Shown one piece after another: positions 1-8,031 of a stretch of DNA of 16,258 bases. The notes beneath the pieces were generated by a model. That model searched no databases and had not been told where the DNA came from. It worked only from the letters and a program-made list of their open reading frames with translations. Each line of letters starts with the position of its first letter. Within the stretch, counting starts at the first letter, position 1. Source of the DNA: CAZIKF01 sp964539825 (GTDB lineage: Bacteria > Muiribacteriota > UBA6191). Location: positions 1 to 16,258 of the forward strand of contig CAZIKF010000064.1 in the NCBI GenBank assembly GCA_964539825.1, given 5' to 3'. A program made the translations under genes and the position numbers.

Positions 1-75
1 AATTCCCATCTGAGACTTTTTCATGTGACCGTTGGCCACCAGAGCGTCAATATTGCTGTTGATCCTAAATCCCAT
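1..75 (-). CDS. Flagellin, N-terminal fragment (runs off the window)
   Basis: Only the first 25 codons are present; the gene continues beyond base 1. Translation begins MGFRINSNIDALVANG and matches the D0 start of the other flagellins here (MGFRIN.N..AL). The start at 75 is set by a GGAGGA Shine-Dalgarno (minus strand, 81-86) five bases upstream and by alignment with its paralogues. In D0 the N-terminal helix packs with the C-terminal helix in the filament core. One odd feature is GHMKKSQMG at residues 16-24 where the paralogues read GNLRQSQ.G. Length and central domain cannot be judged. This is the sixth recognisable flagellin start or body in the array. Confidence 0.9.
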   Translation of the reverse strand, partial: MGFRINSNIDALVANGHMKKSQMGI

Positions 76-79
76 GATT

Positions 80-180
80 ATCCTCCGTGATGTTCTGGGA
101 AAGTCGTCATCCGTGACAACCTGAACCTATTTACTTAGTAGTTTAGCCTATGATTTCAGTTGGAATCGAAATTGAATCAT
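80..180 (-). promoter_or_regulatory. Flagellin leader with paired GGA hairpins (putative CsrA sites)
   Basis: On the minus strand three stem-loops precede the start at 75. The Shine-Dalgarno lies in the loop ACGGAG, closed by AUC/GAU (80-91). A second hairpin, GUUGUC/GACGAC with one G-U pair, has loop ACGGAU (103-120). A third has a 6-bp outer stem AUGAUU/AAUCAU (150-180) with a degenerate interior. The two GGA motifs are 26 nt apart. This matches the known CsrA ligand, ANGGA in a hairpin loop with one site on the Shine-Dalgarno. CsrA binding itself is inferred. Confidence 0.6.
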
Positions 181-280
181 CATGTCTCGTGATTATTAGT
201 GAAGTTTCTTTTTTTAGGCGGGACTTTTCCTTGATTCAGTTGATTAACAGTTTTGTTGATTTTCTTTGTTCTTATTTTGT

Positions 281-308
281 TTATCGGCACCAATTTACGG
301 CTTCCTGA
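281..308 (-). promoter_or_regulatory. Candidate FliA (sigma-28) promoter, weak -35
   Basis: The minus strand carries a perfect -10 element GCCGATAA at 281-288. At the expected distance upstream (about 305-308) I read only TCAG instead of TAAA, so the -35 is poor. It sits about 205 nt upstream of the flagellin start at 75 and 100 nt past the terminator at 410-437, the same order as in the other intergenic regions. It may be a weak FliA promoter or a chance -10 match. Confidence 0.4.
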
Positions 309-399
309 GTTGGATTTTGTAGGATGGCTTAGTTTGATTGGATTTTAACCAACCCCGTTTGGTCATTATAGAGACCTGGAAAAAAGAAAAACTTTTCTC

Positions 400-437
400 G
401 GGAAAAGAAAATCTCCAGGTTCGAAAACCTGGAGATT
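400..437 (-). terminator. Rho-independent terminator downstream of the glycosyltransferase
   Basis: Perfect 11-bp stem (410-420 with 427-437) and a 6-nt loop. On the minus strand it is followed by a U-rich run (TTTTCTTTTCCC, 398-409). It lies 180 nt beyond the stop of the glycosyltransferase gene and upstream of the next flagellin's promoter candidate, so it should insulate the two. The U-rich side fits minus-strand termination best. Confidence 0.7.
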
Positions 438-616
438 CTTCTCAAAAGTCTTCAACTTCAACTGGCCCACAGTCAAAAGATTAGAAACCTTACGGAGAAT
501 AGATACAAGAATAGTCGGCTTTTTAGATAAAGTGTCAAACCCTGAAAAAAATAGATTTAAGTGGTTTAGCGTAAAATATGCCGCATTTAATCCAGATTTC
601 TTGTAAAAATACCTAT

Positions 617-1888
617 TTACTTCTTTGAGAATGCAGCCTCTTGAAACCGCATTAAAACAGACTTTTTTTGGGTGATAGGAAGTTTTTCTAGAAAGGACAA
701 GATTTCTTGCAATTTCGGCAAGGGTAAGCTGGAGAGATCCTCTGGTAGATTCTGAGCTTGCTCTAAGAGGAGATCAAACTCTGAAGATGCAAATAGAAGC
801 TTTAAAGTAAGGTAAAAGGAACCTGGATTCCTGCCAAAGCGTGACTCCAGTTCTGTGACCATTTCCAGTGCTTTAGCGAAGTTTCCCTGCATGGCTTCCA
901 AAACTCCCAGGCGATCCAATACCTCGCGCGCAACTTCGGGATGTAAATCCTCAAAGATAATTCTTGAAAAGACTCTGCGATAGCTTTCTATAGAGGAGTT
1001 CAGATCTTGCTTCAAAAAAGCTGAACGGGCCCTTCTTAAATGGAGGAGAGCAGCGTTAGGGTCCTGGGCCGATAGACGCTCTTCCCAGAGGTTTTCTTCA
1101 TCGGGTAAGCAATCCTTTTTAAACTCATCAAGCCATGCGAGAGCTCTTTCGGCGACGGCATAGCGTAAGGCGTGATTAGCGTTCTCAAATGCATTCTCCA
1201 GTTTTTCTAAGATTTTTGGATCTTCTTTCCATCGTACAGTAGTGTAGTTGTAAATGTTCAAAGGCACCTGGGGATTATCGCGGTAATTTTGAAGGATCAA
1301 ATCACGATTTCTCTCATCTTTTTTCCTGACCATTCCTTCGATATATCCAAGATGAAAGATGGGGAGATTTAGGTGCTCCATCTTTCCTCCCAATTCTGCG
1401 ATGACGGTATCGATGGTCTCATGAACTGGATTTCGGTAATAGTATCCCCTGTGGTTTCTGAAAATCATCAGTCTGGCCTGAACATCTTTGATACTTGGAG
1501 ATGGCTCCAACCAGTCATTTATTTTCAAATGATGATAGGAAAGGTAGATCCCGTCACTCTCTATCAAGGGTAGTTTTTCACGCAGTATCTCAAAATTTTG
1601 CGCAGAAACGCGGTCATCGATATCCAAAACCATAATCCAGGAAGCCTGGGCCAGGGATAGGGAGAAATTTCGAGCCTTTGAAAAGTGATGAACCCAATCA
1701 AAGGAATGCCAGGGAATCTCGCGTGCCTTGAGAATATCAAGACTGCGATCTTTGGATCCGGTGTCAACGAGGATCAATTCATCAGCATAGGGAAGGACGA
1801 CATCTAGAAACTCATCGAGGAATTGCTCTTCATCTCGAAAGATAGAGCAGACAGAGAGGAGAGGGCCTGTCTGGTTCTGGTTTGACAT
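617..1888 (-). CDS. Family GT2 glycosyltransferase with TPR-like C-terminal half
   Basis: 423 aa. The N-terminal part is a GT-A fold of family GT2: a first beta strand and nucleotide-binding start LLSVCSIFRDEEQFL (10-24), VDTGSKDRS (41-49), a W..HFSKARN motif (65-74), the DXD-type metal site DIDD (89-92) and a PVHE motif (154-157) typical of the TPR-linked GT2 enzymes. Residues 280-375 look like two or three TPR helix pairs (YRRVFSRIIFEDLHP, GNFAKALEMV). There is no signal peptide or membrane segment, so it should be cytoplasmic. Its place inside a flagellin array suggests it transfers a sugar to flagellin Ser/Thr before export; that is inference, as the donor and acceptor cannot be read. The start has only a poor Shine-Dalgarno, but an initiator much further in would cut the first GT strand. 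Confidence 0.85.
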   Translation of the reverse strand: MSNQNQTGPLLSVCSIFRDEEQFLDEFLDVVLPYADELILVDTGSKDRSLDILKAREIPWHSFDWVHHFSKARNFSLSLAQASWIMVLDIDDRVSAQNFEILREKLPLIESDGIYLSYHHLKINDWLEPSPSIKDVQARLMIFRNHRGYYYRNPVHETIDTVIAELGGKMEHLNLPIFHLGYIEGMVRKKDERNRDLILQNYRDNPQVPLNIYNYTTVRWKEDPKILEKLENAFENANHALRYAVAERALAWLDEFKKDCLPDEENLWEERLSAQDPNAALLHLRRARSAFLKQDLNSSIESYRRVFSRIIFEDLHPEVAREVLDRLGVLEAMQGNFAKALEMVTELESRFGRNPGSFYLTLKLLFASSEFDLLLEQAQNLPEDLSSLPLPKLQEILSFLEKLPITQKKSVLMRFQEAAFSKK

Positions 1889-1927
1889 TTGTAGATTTTA
1901 GCACTTCTTGAGGAACAAAGGAGAGAA

Positions 1928-1994
1928 GTCAGGAGTCAGCAGACAGAGGTTAGAATAAGAATTGATTCCGCCATTTTGGCTCCTGAATCCTGAC
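1928..1994. repeat. Short inverted repeat between glycosyltransferase and flagellin
   Basis: GTCAGGA (1928-1934) recurs inverted as TCCTGAC (1988-1994), each flanked by further partial copies of the GTCAGGAG / CTCCTGA motif (1928-1939 and 1980-1994). It may be a small extragenic repeat or a loose stem-loop. It lies in the upstream region of the glycosyltransferase, and no promoter was recognised there. Confidence 0.35.
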
Positions 1995-2033
1995 TTTCAG
2001 CTACCGTAGGAATCAAAAACGCACATAAAGTGA

Positions 2034-2058
2034 AAGAGGCCCCCCCGTGGGGCCTCTT
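2034..2058 (-). terminator. Rho-independent terminator of flagellin 2113-4740
   Basis: Perfect 10-bp GC-rich stem, AAGAGGCCCC (2034-2043) with its complement (2049-2058), and a 5-nt loop. On the minus strand it is followed by TTTCACTTTATG. It lies 55 nt past the flagellin stop. A run of seven C (2040-2046) forms part of the arm and loop. Confidence 0.8.
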
Positions 2059-2078
2059 ACGTGCCATCCTTGGCGAAT

Positions 2079-2100
2079 AAAGCTTCATCCTTGAAGCTTT
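2079..2100 (-). other. Second 3' hairpin after flagellin 2113-4740
   Basis: Perfect 9-bp stem AAAGCTTCA / TGAAGCTTT (2079-2087 and 2092-2100) with a 4-nt loop, between the stop codon and the terminator. It has no U-run of its own. It may protect the mRNA 3' end or act as a tandem terminator; this is not decidable from sequence. Confidence 0.5.
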
Positions 2101-2112
2101 AGTTAATGTCAG

Positions 2113-4740
2113 TCAGAGGCCCAGGAGAGACATTCCTCCCTGGGATAGATTTTTGCTCTGGGACAATTGTGCGGTTCCAACCTGGGTAAGGAGCTGGTCG
2201 CGGGTAAACTTTACTGTTTCTTCGGCAAGATCTACATCTCGAATCTGACTTTCAAAATTTGTCTGGTTTGAATGTGCGACAGTGAGACTGTTAACCGCAG
2301 ATGAAAAACGATTTTGAATAGATCCTAACTTAGATCGCTCTGAAGATACCTGATTGATAGCCGCGTCAATTTTTCCCAGCGCACGGGTGGAACTATGCAT
2401 TGTGGTGATGTCCAGCCCCTTTAGTCCCAGGGACTCGGAGCTGGCGTTTGCGATCTGAAATCCAAGAAATTGCCCCTTGTTGGCACCGAGTTCAAATTGG
2501 AGCGTCCTATCGGTTACGTGAATATCAAAAGTAATTTCACCCGTTCCTTGTGATTCCTTGTTGAAATCGATCCCAAACGCGTCCTGTCCTATGCCCTGGG
2601 CACTGGAATCAGACTTGAGTACAATCCTTGAATTTCTTCCCGGAGAGCTGGAGACAAAATCAAGATTTCCGGCATCATCAAAGGAAAAACCTACGGCAGT
2701 ACTGGATAGATTGCTGGTTGTGAAAATTGAGGTGATCTGTTCTCTGCTGATTGCGAAAGACTCACTAGCGATCGTATTAGCAGTCCCAAAAGTTATGGTA
2801 TTGGTTTCGGCACCGCTCTGATCGGTGACGGTAAAACTCATATGTCCGTCAAGTACATACCCAGTGGTGAGGTTGGGTGCCCCCGTGGCACCGGTATAAA
2901 TAGCGGCGGTGCCTCCTGAGCCAACGGCGTTCGCACCTGAGAACAGGCCTATGGCCGCAAGGGAGGCTCCTCCGGTGGATGTGATGGAGATTCTGGCATC
3001 ATCTCCTGTCTGAGTTGTTTGCAGCTCCAGGGTTCCCGCATTGTTAACCGCGACGGCTCCAATATTGTTCGCAGTAAAGTAGGAATTATATTCAGATATT
3101 ACTGATGCCGCGGATATCACCACCCCGCGGTTGAAGGTTACATCGTTGGAGGTAGATGTGGGAGCTGTGTTGTAGTCTCCGTCCGCTACCTGGGTTCTTA
3201 AAACTCCCGTTCCGGCAAAAACAACTCCTCCAGCAATGTTGGCTCCGGAAAGAAGAGCCGCGTTCCCCCCCCCTCCAGAGGTTAAACCGCTTGTGACTCC
3301 AAGAACAGTCCCAGCTGCAGAATTCGCCGCGATGGATATGGATCCACTGGTACCCGAAGTAGATGAAGTCAGAGTTAGATTCCCGAGTGCATCGAAATTG
3401 GCACTGATGCCGGGTTGTTGAAACTGGCTGCTGGTCGCGCCGGTCAATGGATTAGAAGGATCATTGGATGCTACTACCGCATTCGAAATGAGTTGAGTTA
3501 TTGAAGTGGTTGTGAAGGTTCGACCATTGGTCAGTGTAATTGTGACCCCGGCTGAAATATTGGCCGCTCCCTGGCCCGTATTCGTTCCATTGGTATCGTG
3601 GAAGGTGAACACAACATCATTGATTCCAATTTGAATGGATTGTTCACCGGCCAGTTCTCCATCAATTCGGGCTTCGGTTGCAAGGTCAAAGGTGACATCC
3701 AATCCTTCAAGGGCATCAAAGGCGCGATTTGTGGTCGTACTGGAGGTAAAGGTCTTGGGATCCGCCACCCCGGTTTCAATTGCATTTACGTCATAACCGG
3801 CATGTTCCGATTCCACACTGATTGAAAGAGCGAGGGCATTTAAAATGTCCTCGCCAGCGGAGAAGGAGACCTCTCCTGGAAGCCCATCTCTGCCGGAGTT
3901 AAAAATTAACTGACTGGTACGGGAGTCAAACCGAAAGGTTGATCCGTCGACCCCTAGTCCGCCTTCTGCCTCTGAGGTAAGTACGGCATTCTCTACTCTA
4001 CGAGCTAGCTGATCCACGGTCATGCTCTTGGTCAGCTGGATTTCAGCGGAAGTGCCTCCACCATAGAGGGTCAGGGTTTCGGGTGTTTCCAAGAAATTAT
4101 TCCCCTGCGCGTCAGTCATACTTGTGAGATCTCCCAGGCGTGTTCCACGAGTTGCTGTCCTGCCAGTCTCGGAGTCTGAGAGTATCGCGCTCATTTGCTG
4201 CTGCTTTCGTCCGGTTGAGCGAAGACTCAGTGTGACCTGGTAGTCTCCGGGAGCGATCCCGTCGCCGGTCTGGAAGGCGTTTAGTTCTTTGCGGTCCGTA
4301 GAGGCCAGTCCTGCCGCGCTTCCATCGATGAGTTTTTTAGTATTAAACTCTGTGGTTTGAGAGATCCGATCAATTTCGCTAAGAAGCTGGTCTACTTCCT
4401 TTTGAATCTCAATGCGGTCATTACTGGTGAGAGCATCACTTTGTGACTGGATGGTAAGTTCGCGCATCCGGTTAAGGATAGAATGGTCCTCGTTAAGTGC
4501 ACCTTCAGCGGTTTGAACCAATGAAATTCCATCCTGTGCATTTCCGATGGATTGATGAAGTCCCCGGATCTGGGCTCGAAATTTTTGGGACACGGTTAAA
4601 CCGGCAGCATCGTCTGCTCCCCGATTTACTTTAAGACCAGAAGAAAGCCGCTCGATGGAAGTAGAAAGTCCACCCTGGCTTTGTCTTAAGTAATTTTGGG
4701 TAGATAGCGCAGAAACGTTACTGTTAATGCGAAAACCCAT
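2113..4740 (-). CDS. Giant flagellin, diverged paralogue
   Basis: 875 aa filament protein. D0/D1 N-terminal helices occupy 1-150 (MGFRINSNVSAL; RLSSGLKVNRGADDAAGL 31-48; NRMRELTIQSQ near 90-100). D1/D0 C-terminal helices occupy about 765-875 (SSERSKLGSIQNR 799-811; IRDVDLAEETVKFTRDQLL 833-851). The 600-residue centre holds four IN-like beta modules at about 240-305, 395-482, 540-600 and 660-710, plus the family-wide block VVFTFHDTN (376-384). No Cys or Trp seen, as usual for flagellins. It is the outlier of the set: the C terminus is QSKNLSQGGMSLLGL against QAK.(I/L/M)PQ..L.LLG in the others, and Q-V-GTAQLSQ replaces Q-A-GTAQLAQ. A G9 tract lies in its third quarter. The start at 4740 has a GGAGGG Shine-Dalgarno. 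It has its own FliA promoter and terminator. Confidence 0.97.
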   Translation of the reverse strand: MGFRINSNVSALSTQNYLRQSQGGLSTSIERLSSGLKVNRGADDAAGLTVSQKFRAQIRGLHQSIGNAQDGISLVQTAEGALNEDHSILNRMRELTIQSQSDALTSNDRIEIQKEVDQLLSEIDRISQTTEFNTKKLIDGSAAGLASTDRKELNAFQTGDGIAPGDYQVTLSLRSTGRKQQQMSAILSDSETGRTATRGTRLGDLTSMTDAQGNNFLETPETLTLYGGGTSAEIQLTKSMTVDQLARRVENAVLTSEAEGGLGVDGSTFRFDSRTSQLIFNSGRDGLPGEVSFSAGEDILNALALSISVESEHAGYDVNAIETGVADPKTFTSSTTTNRAFDALEGLDVTFDLATEARIDGELAGEQSIQIGINDVVFTFHDTNGTNTGQGAANISAGVTITLTNGRTFTTTSITQLISNAVVASNDPSNPLTGATSSQFQQPGISANFDALGNLTLTSSTSGTSGSISIAANSAAGTVLGVTSGLTSGGGGNAALLSGANIAGGVVFAGTGVLRTQVADGDYNTAPTSTSNDVTFNRGVVISAASVISEYNSYFTANNIGAVAVNNAGTLELQTTQTGDDARISITSTGGASLAAIGLFSGANAVGSGGTAAIYTGATGAPNLTTGYVLDGHMSFTVTDQSGAETNTITFGTANTIASESFAISREQITSIFTTSNLSSTAVGFSFDDAGNLDFVSSSPGRNSRIVLKSDSSAQGIGQDAFGIDFNKESQGTGEITFDIHVTDRTLQFELGANKGQFLGFQIANASSESLGLKGLDITTMHSSTRALGKIDAAINQVSSERSKLGSIQNRFSSAVNSLTVAHSNQTNFESQIRDVDLAEETVKFTRDQLLTQVGTAQLSQSKNLSQGGMSLLGL
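3265..3273 (-). repeat. G9 homopolymer inside a flagellin gene
   Basis: Nine C on the plus strand read as nine G in the coding strand and encode the GGGG of SGGGGNAAL (about residues 489-497). The paralogues at this position carry GSGGSNA, GSGGTSA, GSGGTQA and GNAGKAA, without the long tract. Tracts of this length can slip; a one-base change would truncate the flagellin before its D1/D0 C terminus. Confidence 0.8.
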
Positions 4741-4743
4741 TGA

Positions 4744-4835
4744 ACCCTCCGTGGTTTCGATTCACTTTAAGGTCAACAATCCTTGTTGACGGTTAGGAGC
4801 ACGTCTTGATAGCAGCCCTGTGGCCCAGAAGCTAC
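4744..4835 (-). promoter_or_regulatory. Flagellin leader with paired GGA hairpins plus GGCCA hairpin
   Basis: Three stem-loops on the minus strand. The Shine-Dalgarno is in loop ACGGAG closed by ACC/GGU (4744-4755). A perfect 7-bp stem GUCAACA/UGUUGAC has loop AGGAU (4772-4790). A third hairpin (4812-4835) has outer stem GUAGC/GCUGC and inner CUG-GGCCA-CAG, with a UU bulge on the 5' side. The GGA motifs are 32 nt apart. The layout resembles CsrA-controlled flagellin leaders. The third hairpin's partner is unknown. Confidence 0.65.
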
Positions 4836-4884
4836 GCAGATTGAATGCTCAGTTTCCTGTTTACGAGATGATCCCGTATCAGAC

Positions 4885-4911
4885 TTATCGGTTGATGTTT
4901 GACTTTGTTTA
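4885..4911 (-). promoter_or_regulatory. FliA (sigma-28) promoter of flagellin 2113-4740
   Basis: The minus strand reads TAAA (4908-4911), 15 bases, then ACCGATAA (4885-4892). This is the sigma-28 consensus TAAA-N15-GCCGATAA with one mismatch and exact spacing. Transcription should begin near 4878, giving a leader of about 138 nt that contains all three regulatory hairpins. Confidence 0.8.
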
Positions 4912-4994
4912 AATATGATTGTGGGGGATGAAGTTTATTTAACTAGGAATGGATCTGATTTTCTTTGATTATCTAGGTGAAATAGCTACCAAAT

Positions 4995-5031
4995 AAAAAA
5001 ACTGGTGGCTTCCATACAAGAAAACCACCAG
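4995..5031 (-). terminator. Rho-independent terminator of flagellin 5051-7696
   Basis: Stem CTGGTGG/CCACCAG (5002-5008 with 5025-5031), with an extra inner UUC/GAA pairing, followed on the minus strand by seven U (4995-5001). It starts 20 nt after the stop codon. Confidence 0.85.
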
Positions 5032-5050
5032 CTCAATCAAATCGGGAATC

Positions 5051-7696
5051 CTATCCCAAGAGCGCTAGAGAAGACTGGGGCATGGCCTTTGCCTGTGCCA
5101 GTTGGGCTGTGCCCGCCTGTGTCAGGATCTGGTTCCGTGTAAACTCCACGGTCTCTTTGGCCAGGTCCACATCTCTAATATTAGACTCAAATTCACTCAG
5201 GTTCGTATGAGTTACAGTCAAGTTGTTAACTGTTGAAGATAGTCTATTCTGTACTGCCCCAAGCCTGGCTCGCTCTGATGAGACAGAGTTGATCGCTTCA
5301 TCGATTTGCCCCAATGCCTTGGTGGCGGCATCGATGTTTGTTACATCCAATCCTCTCAGTCCGAGGGAATCTGAACTGGCATCCCTGATCTGAAAGGAAA
5401 GAAACTGGCTCTGGTTGGCCCCTACTTCGAACCGTTGACTACGATCGGTTACATGAACCTTGAAGTCGGTTTTCCCATCACCCTGTTGAGCCGAGTCAAA
5501 GTCCAGGCCAAAGGAGGTCTGTCCCGCCGTATTCATGGAGGAATTGTTCCCCGTAGATAAGACTACTCTGGAATCCTGTCCCGCTGATCTGGAGAAGAAA
5601 TCCAGCCGATTTCCGGCATCAAATGCGAAGTCTACATCGGTGGTGCCAATATTACTGGAATTAAGAACGGAGGTAATCGCATCTTTAGAGATGGCGAATG
5701 ATTCACCAGTGACTGTGGTATTTGCAGTACCAAGTGTAATGGTACTGGTGGTAGCACCGTTCTTATCGGTAACCGTAAAGTTCAAATGCTGGGAGAGTAC
5801 ATAACCCTGGGCTTGCTGCCCACTGGCGGTATCTCCTGTATATACGGCAGCGTTACCTCCACTTCCCGTATTTGTCGCTCCGCCGGTAAGACCAAGTTCC
5901 GCTAGTGAATTACCACCTATAGCGGTAATAGAAATCTTAGCGTCACCGCCTGTCTCGGTAGAGCGCAGCTCAAGTTTGCCATCAGAAGTTACCGATGCGT
6001 TAACCTTCACATTGTTTGCGGTGAAGTAACTATTGAAGGTATCTGTGATGGACGTGGCTGAAACAGCAACTCCCTGGGAAAAAGCGATATTAGAACCCGT
6101 AATTGCAAGCCCCTGGTTATAATCCCCATCGCCAATTTGGATTTGGGTCACACCGGTTCCTGTGATTGTGATTCCATTGGAAATATCCACGCTTCCAGTT
6201 ACCACGGCATTGCTTCCTCCCGAACCTGTAATCTTGCCGTCAACGATTCCTAAGACATCCTGAGCGGCCTGATTTCCCGCCAGGGAAATCTCACCGGAGG
6301 TTCCGGTGATAGCCGATGTAAGAATGAGGTCAAAACCGTCAAAACTGGCACTTACTCCAGGATTCGAAAAGCTGGAGGAAGTTGTGGTTCGGGTGATAGG
6401 GCTGGCAGCCGTATTAGCTGCGGCAACCGCGTTGTTGATCAGCGTGGAGATGGATGCCGTTGTATAGCTCCGACTCCTGGTCAGAGTAACGGTTACTCCT
6501 GCCGATGTAGAGTTGGTAGTCGGATCCTGACCGTTATCAGCTCCGTTGGTGTCATGAAATGTAAAGACAACATTGCTAGCTGCGATCGTGACAGCATTGT
6601 TGCCCGCGATGGTGCCGTCTAGACGTGCTTCCGAGGCGAGCTCGAACTGTAGATCAAGGCCATCTATGAGTCCTCTGGATCTACCGTTAGTGGTAGTTTC
6701 TGTGGTTGCTTGAGGCGTGGCTATTCCCGTTTGGGTAGCGGACACTCGATAAGACGAGTCTTCGGACTCACGAGTGACCTGCATTGCTAGCGCAGCCAGA
6801 AAGTCCTCTCCTGAAGCAAGGGAAAGATCACCCAGGGAACCATCTCGTCCCGCTTCATATAAAAACTGACCTGAGCTTGCATTGTAGGCAAATGTGGAAC
6901 CAGTAATTCCCAGGCCTCCTGAATCCGTGTCACCAGTGATGGCGGTTTCAATCTTTGAGGCTAGTTCCTCCACCGTAAGATCACTCGAAACGATTACTTC
7001 CGAGGCTCTTCCATTACCCCTCAAAGTGAGGGATTGGGGGGATTCCACCACAAGGTTTCCTTCATTGTCATACATACTCTCAAGATCCCTGAGTGTTGTG
7101 GAGAGTCCGGCAACATTTCCGCTATCTCTATCCTTCTGTATAGAAGAATTTTGAGATTGGGCAGTTCCGGACAGTACCCTGGCAATGTTTACATCATAGT
7201 CACCCGCAGCGGCTGAACCTCCTGTGCTATAGGCAACGATGTCAGTATTATCACTGGAGACCAGCGCTGCCATACTGCCGTCCAATTGTTTCTTGGTATT
7301 GAACTCCGTAGTGGTTGAAATTCGGTCGACTTCCTCAAGCATCTGATCCACTTCCTTCTGGATTTCCAGACGGTCGTTGGATGTAAGTGCATCTGACTGT
7401 GACTGAATGGATAGCTCTCTCATTCGATTGAGCAGGGAGTGATCTTCATTGAGAGCCCCTTCGGCTGTCTGAATCATAGAAATTCCATCCTGCGCATTAC
7501 TCATAGCGCGGGATAAGCCAACGAGCTGTCCTCTAATTTTCTCTGATACGGTTAAGCCGGACGCGTCATCAGCACCACGATTGATACGTAATCCTGAAGA
7601 CAGTCGCTCGATAGACTTGCTTAAGCCCATCTGGCTATCACGCAGATTTCCGGTCGCGACAAGCGCCGGAATATTATGGTTTATACGAAAACCCAT
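5051..7696 (-). CDS. Giant flagellin
   Basis: 881 aa from the ATG at 7696. That start is chosen over an in-frame ATG at 7726 because it gives the family N terminus MGFRIN, and GGAGGA (7700-7705) sits four bases upstream; the longer form would begin with ten unrelated residues. D0/D1 N-terminal helices: 1-150, with RLSSGLRINRGADDASGL and RMRELSIQSQ. IN-like modules lie at about 240-305, 400-484, 545-602 and 663-712; VVFTFHDTN is at 376-384. C-terminal D1/D0: about 765-881, with SSERARLGAVQNR and ending AQAKAMPQSSLALLG. It is most like the gene at 8093-10756. No Cys or Trp seen. It sits between a FliA promoter with a leader of about 290 nt and a strong terminator. Confidence 0.97.
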   Translation of the reverse strand: MGFRINHNIPALVATGNLRDSQMGLSKSIERLSSGLRINRGADDASGLTVSEKIRGQLVGLSRAMSNAQDGISMIQTAEGALNEDHSLLNRMRELSIQSQSDALTSNDRLEIQKEVDQMLEEVDRISTTTEFNTKKQLDGSMAALVSSDNTDIVAYSTGGSAAAGDYDVNIARVLSGTAQSQNSSIQKDRDSGNVAGLSTTLRDLESMYDNEGNLVVESPQSLTLRGNGRASEVIVSSDLTVEELASKIETAITGDTDSGGLGITGSTFAYNASSGQFLYEAGRDGSLGDLSLASGEDFLAALAMQVTRESEDSSYRVSATQTGIATPQATTETTTNGRSRGLIDGLDLQFELASEARLDGTIAGNNAVTIAASNVVFTFHDTNGADNGQDPTTNSTSAGVTVTLTRSRSYTTASISTLINNAVAAANTAASPITRTTTSSSFSNPGVSASFDGFDLILTSAITGTSGEISLAGNQAAQDVLGIVDGKITGSGGSNAVVTGSVDISNGITITGTGVTQIQIGDGDYNQGLAITGSNIAFSQGVAVSATSITDTFNSYFTANNVKVNASVTSDGKLELRSTETGGDAKISITAIGGNSLAELGLTGGATNTGSGGNAAVYTGDTASGQQAQGYVLSQHLNFTVTDKNGATTSTITLGTANTTVTGESFAISKDAITSVLNSSNIGTTDVDFAFDAGNRLDFFSRSAGQDSRVVLSTGNNSSMNTAGQTSFGLDFDSAQQGDGKTDFKVHVTDRSQRFEVGANQSQFLSFQIRDASSDSLGLRGLDVTNIDAATKALGQIDEAINSVSSERARLGAVQNRLSSTVNNLTVTHTNLSEFESNIRDVDLAKETVEFTRNQILTQAGTAQLAQAKAMPQSSLALLG

Positions 7697-7697
7697 A

Positions 7698-7790
7698 AAT
7701 CCTCCTTGATTCTCTTGAAACGACAACCATGTCGCCCCAGGTTTCCAAAATTTATTCGAGTCCGTAACTGTGGATCAACTAACCAGACTC
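7698..7790 (-). promoter_or_regulatory. Flagellin leader hairpins, with a variant GGU loop
   Basis: On the minus strand the Shine-Dalgarno is in loop AAGGAG closed by a 4-bp stem AAUC/GAUU (7698-7711). The second hairpin CGACA/UGUCG (7721-7734) has loop UGGU, so the GGA of its siblings has become GGU. The third (7758-7790) has outer stem GAGUC/GACUC and inner UUG-AUCCA-CAG. If CsrA acts here, only the Shine-Dalgarno site is canonical, which predicts weaker repression of this paralogue. Confidence 0.55.
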
Positions 7791-7992
7791 AAACTTGATG
7801 TCTGCCGAATTTTTCAATTCAGCGGTAGATAGATTCTCTCAAATCAGAATATCGTCCAAAATTGGAGTATCGTTGAAATGGGTAGGGGTTGATCAGGTTG
7901 GATTAGGCTTGGTTAAGTGGGATTATCTAGAAAAATCACCTAGATATAACTAGCTATCGTCTTTGACCGGGAAAGAATTTTCCCTATAAAGG

Positions 7993-8020
7993 GTATCGGC
8001 ATTTGAGAGAGGGGACTTTA
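7993..8020 (-). promoter_or_regulatory. FliA (sigma-28) promoter of flagellin 5051-7696
   Basis: The minus strand reads TAAAGTCC (8013-8020), a spacer, then GCCGATAC (7993-8000); the gap from TAAA to GCCGATA is 16 bases, one more than consensus. It is nearly identical in sequence and spacing to the promoter at 11485-11512. An A8 tract (8024-8031 as T on the plus strand) lies just upstream of the -35, where an UP element would be. The predicted leader is about 290 nt. Confidence 0.75.
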
Positions 8021-8031
8021 GTCTTTTTTTT

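Noticed and set aside
7697..7726. Ten-residue N-terminal extension (MSFQENQGGF) on flagellin 5051-7696
   Set aside because: It would be translated from within the Shine-Dalgarno hairpin region; the family start MGFRIN has a well-spaced GGAGGA.
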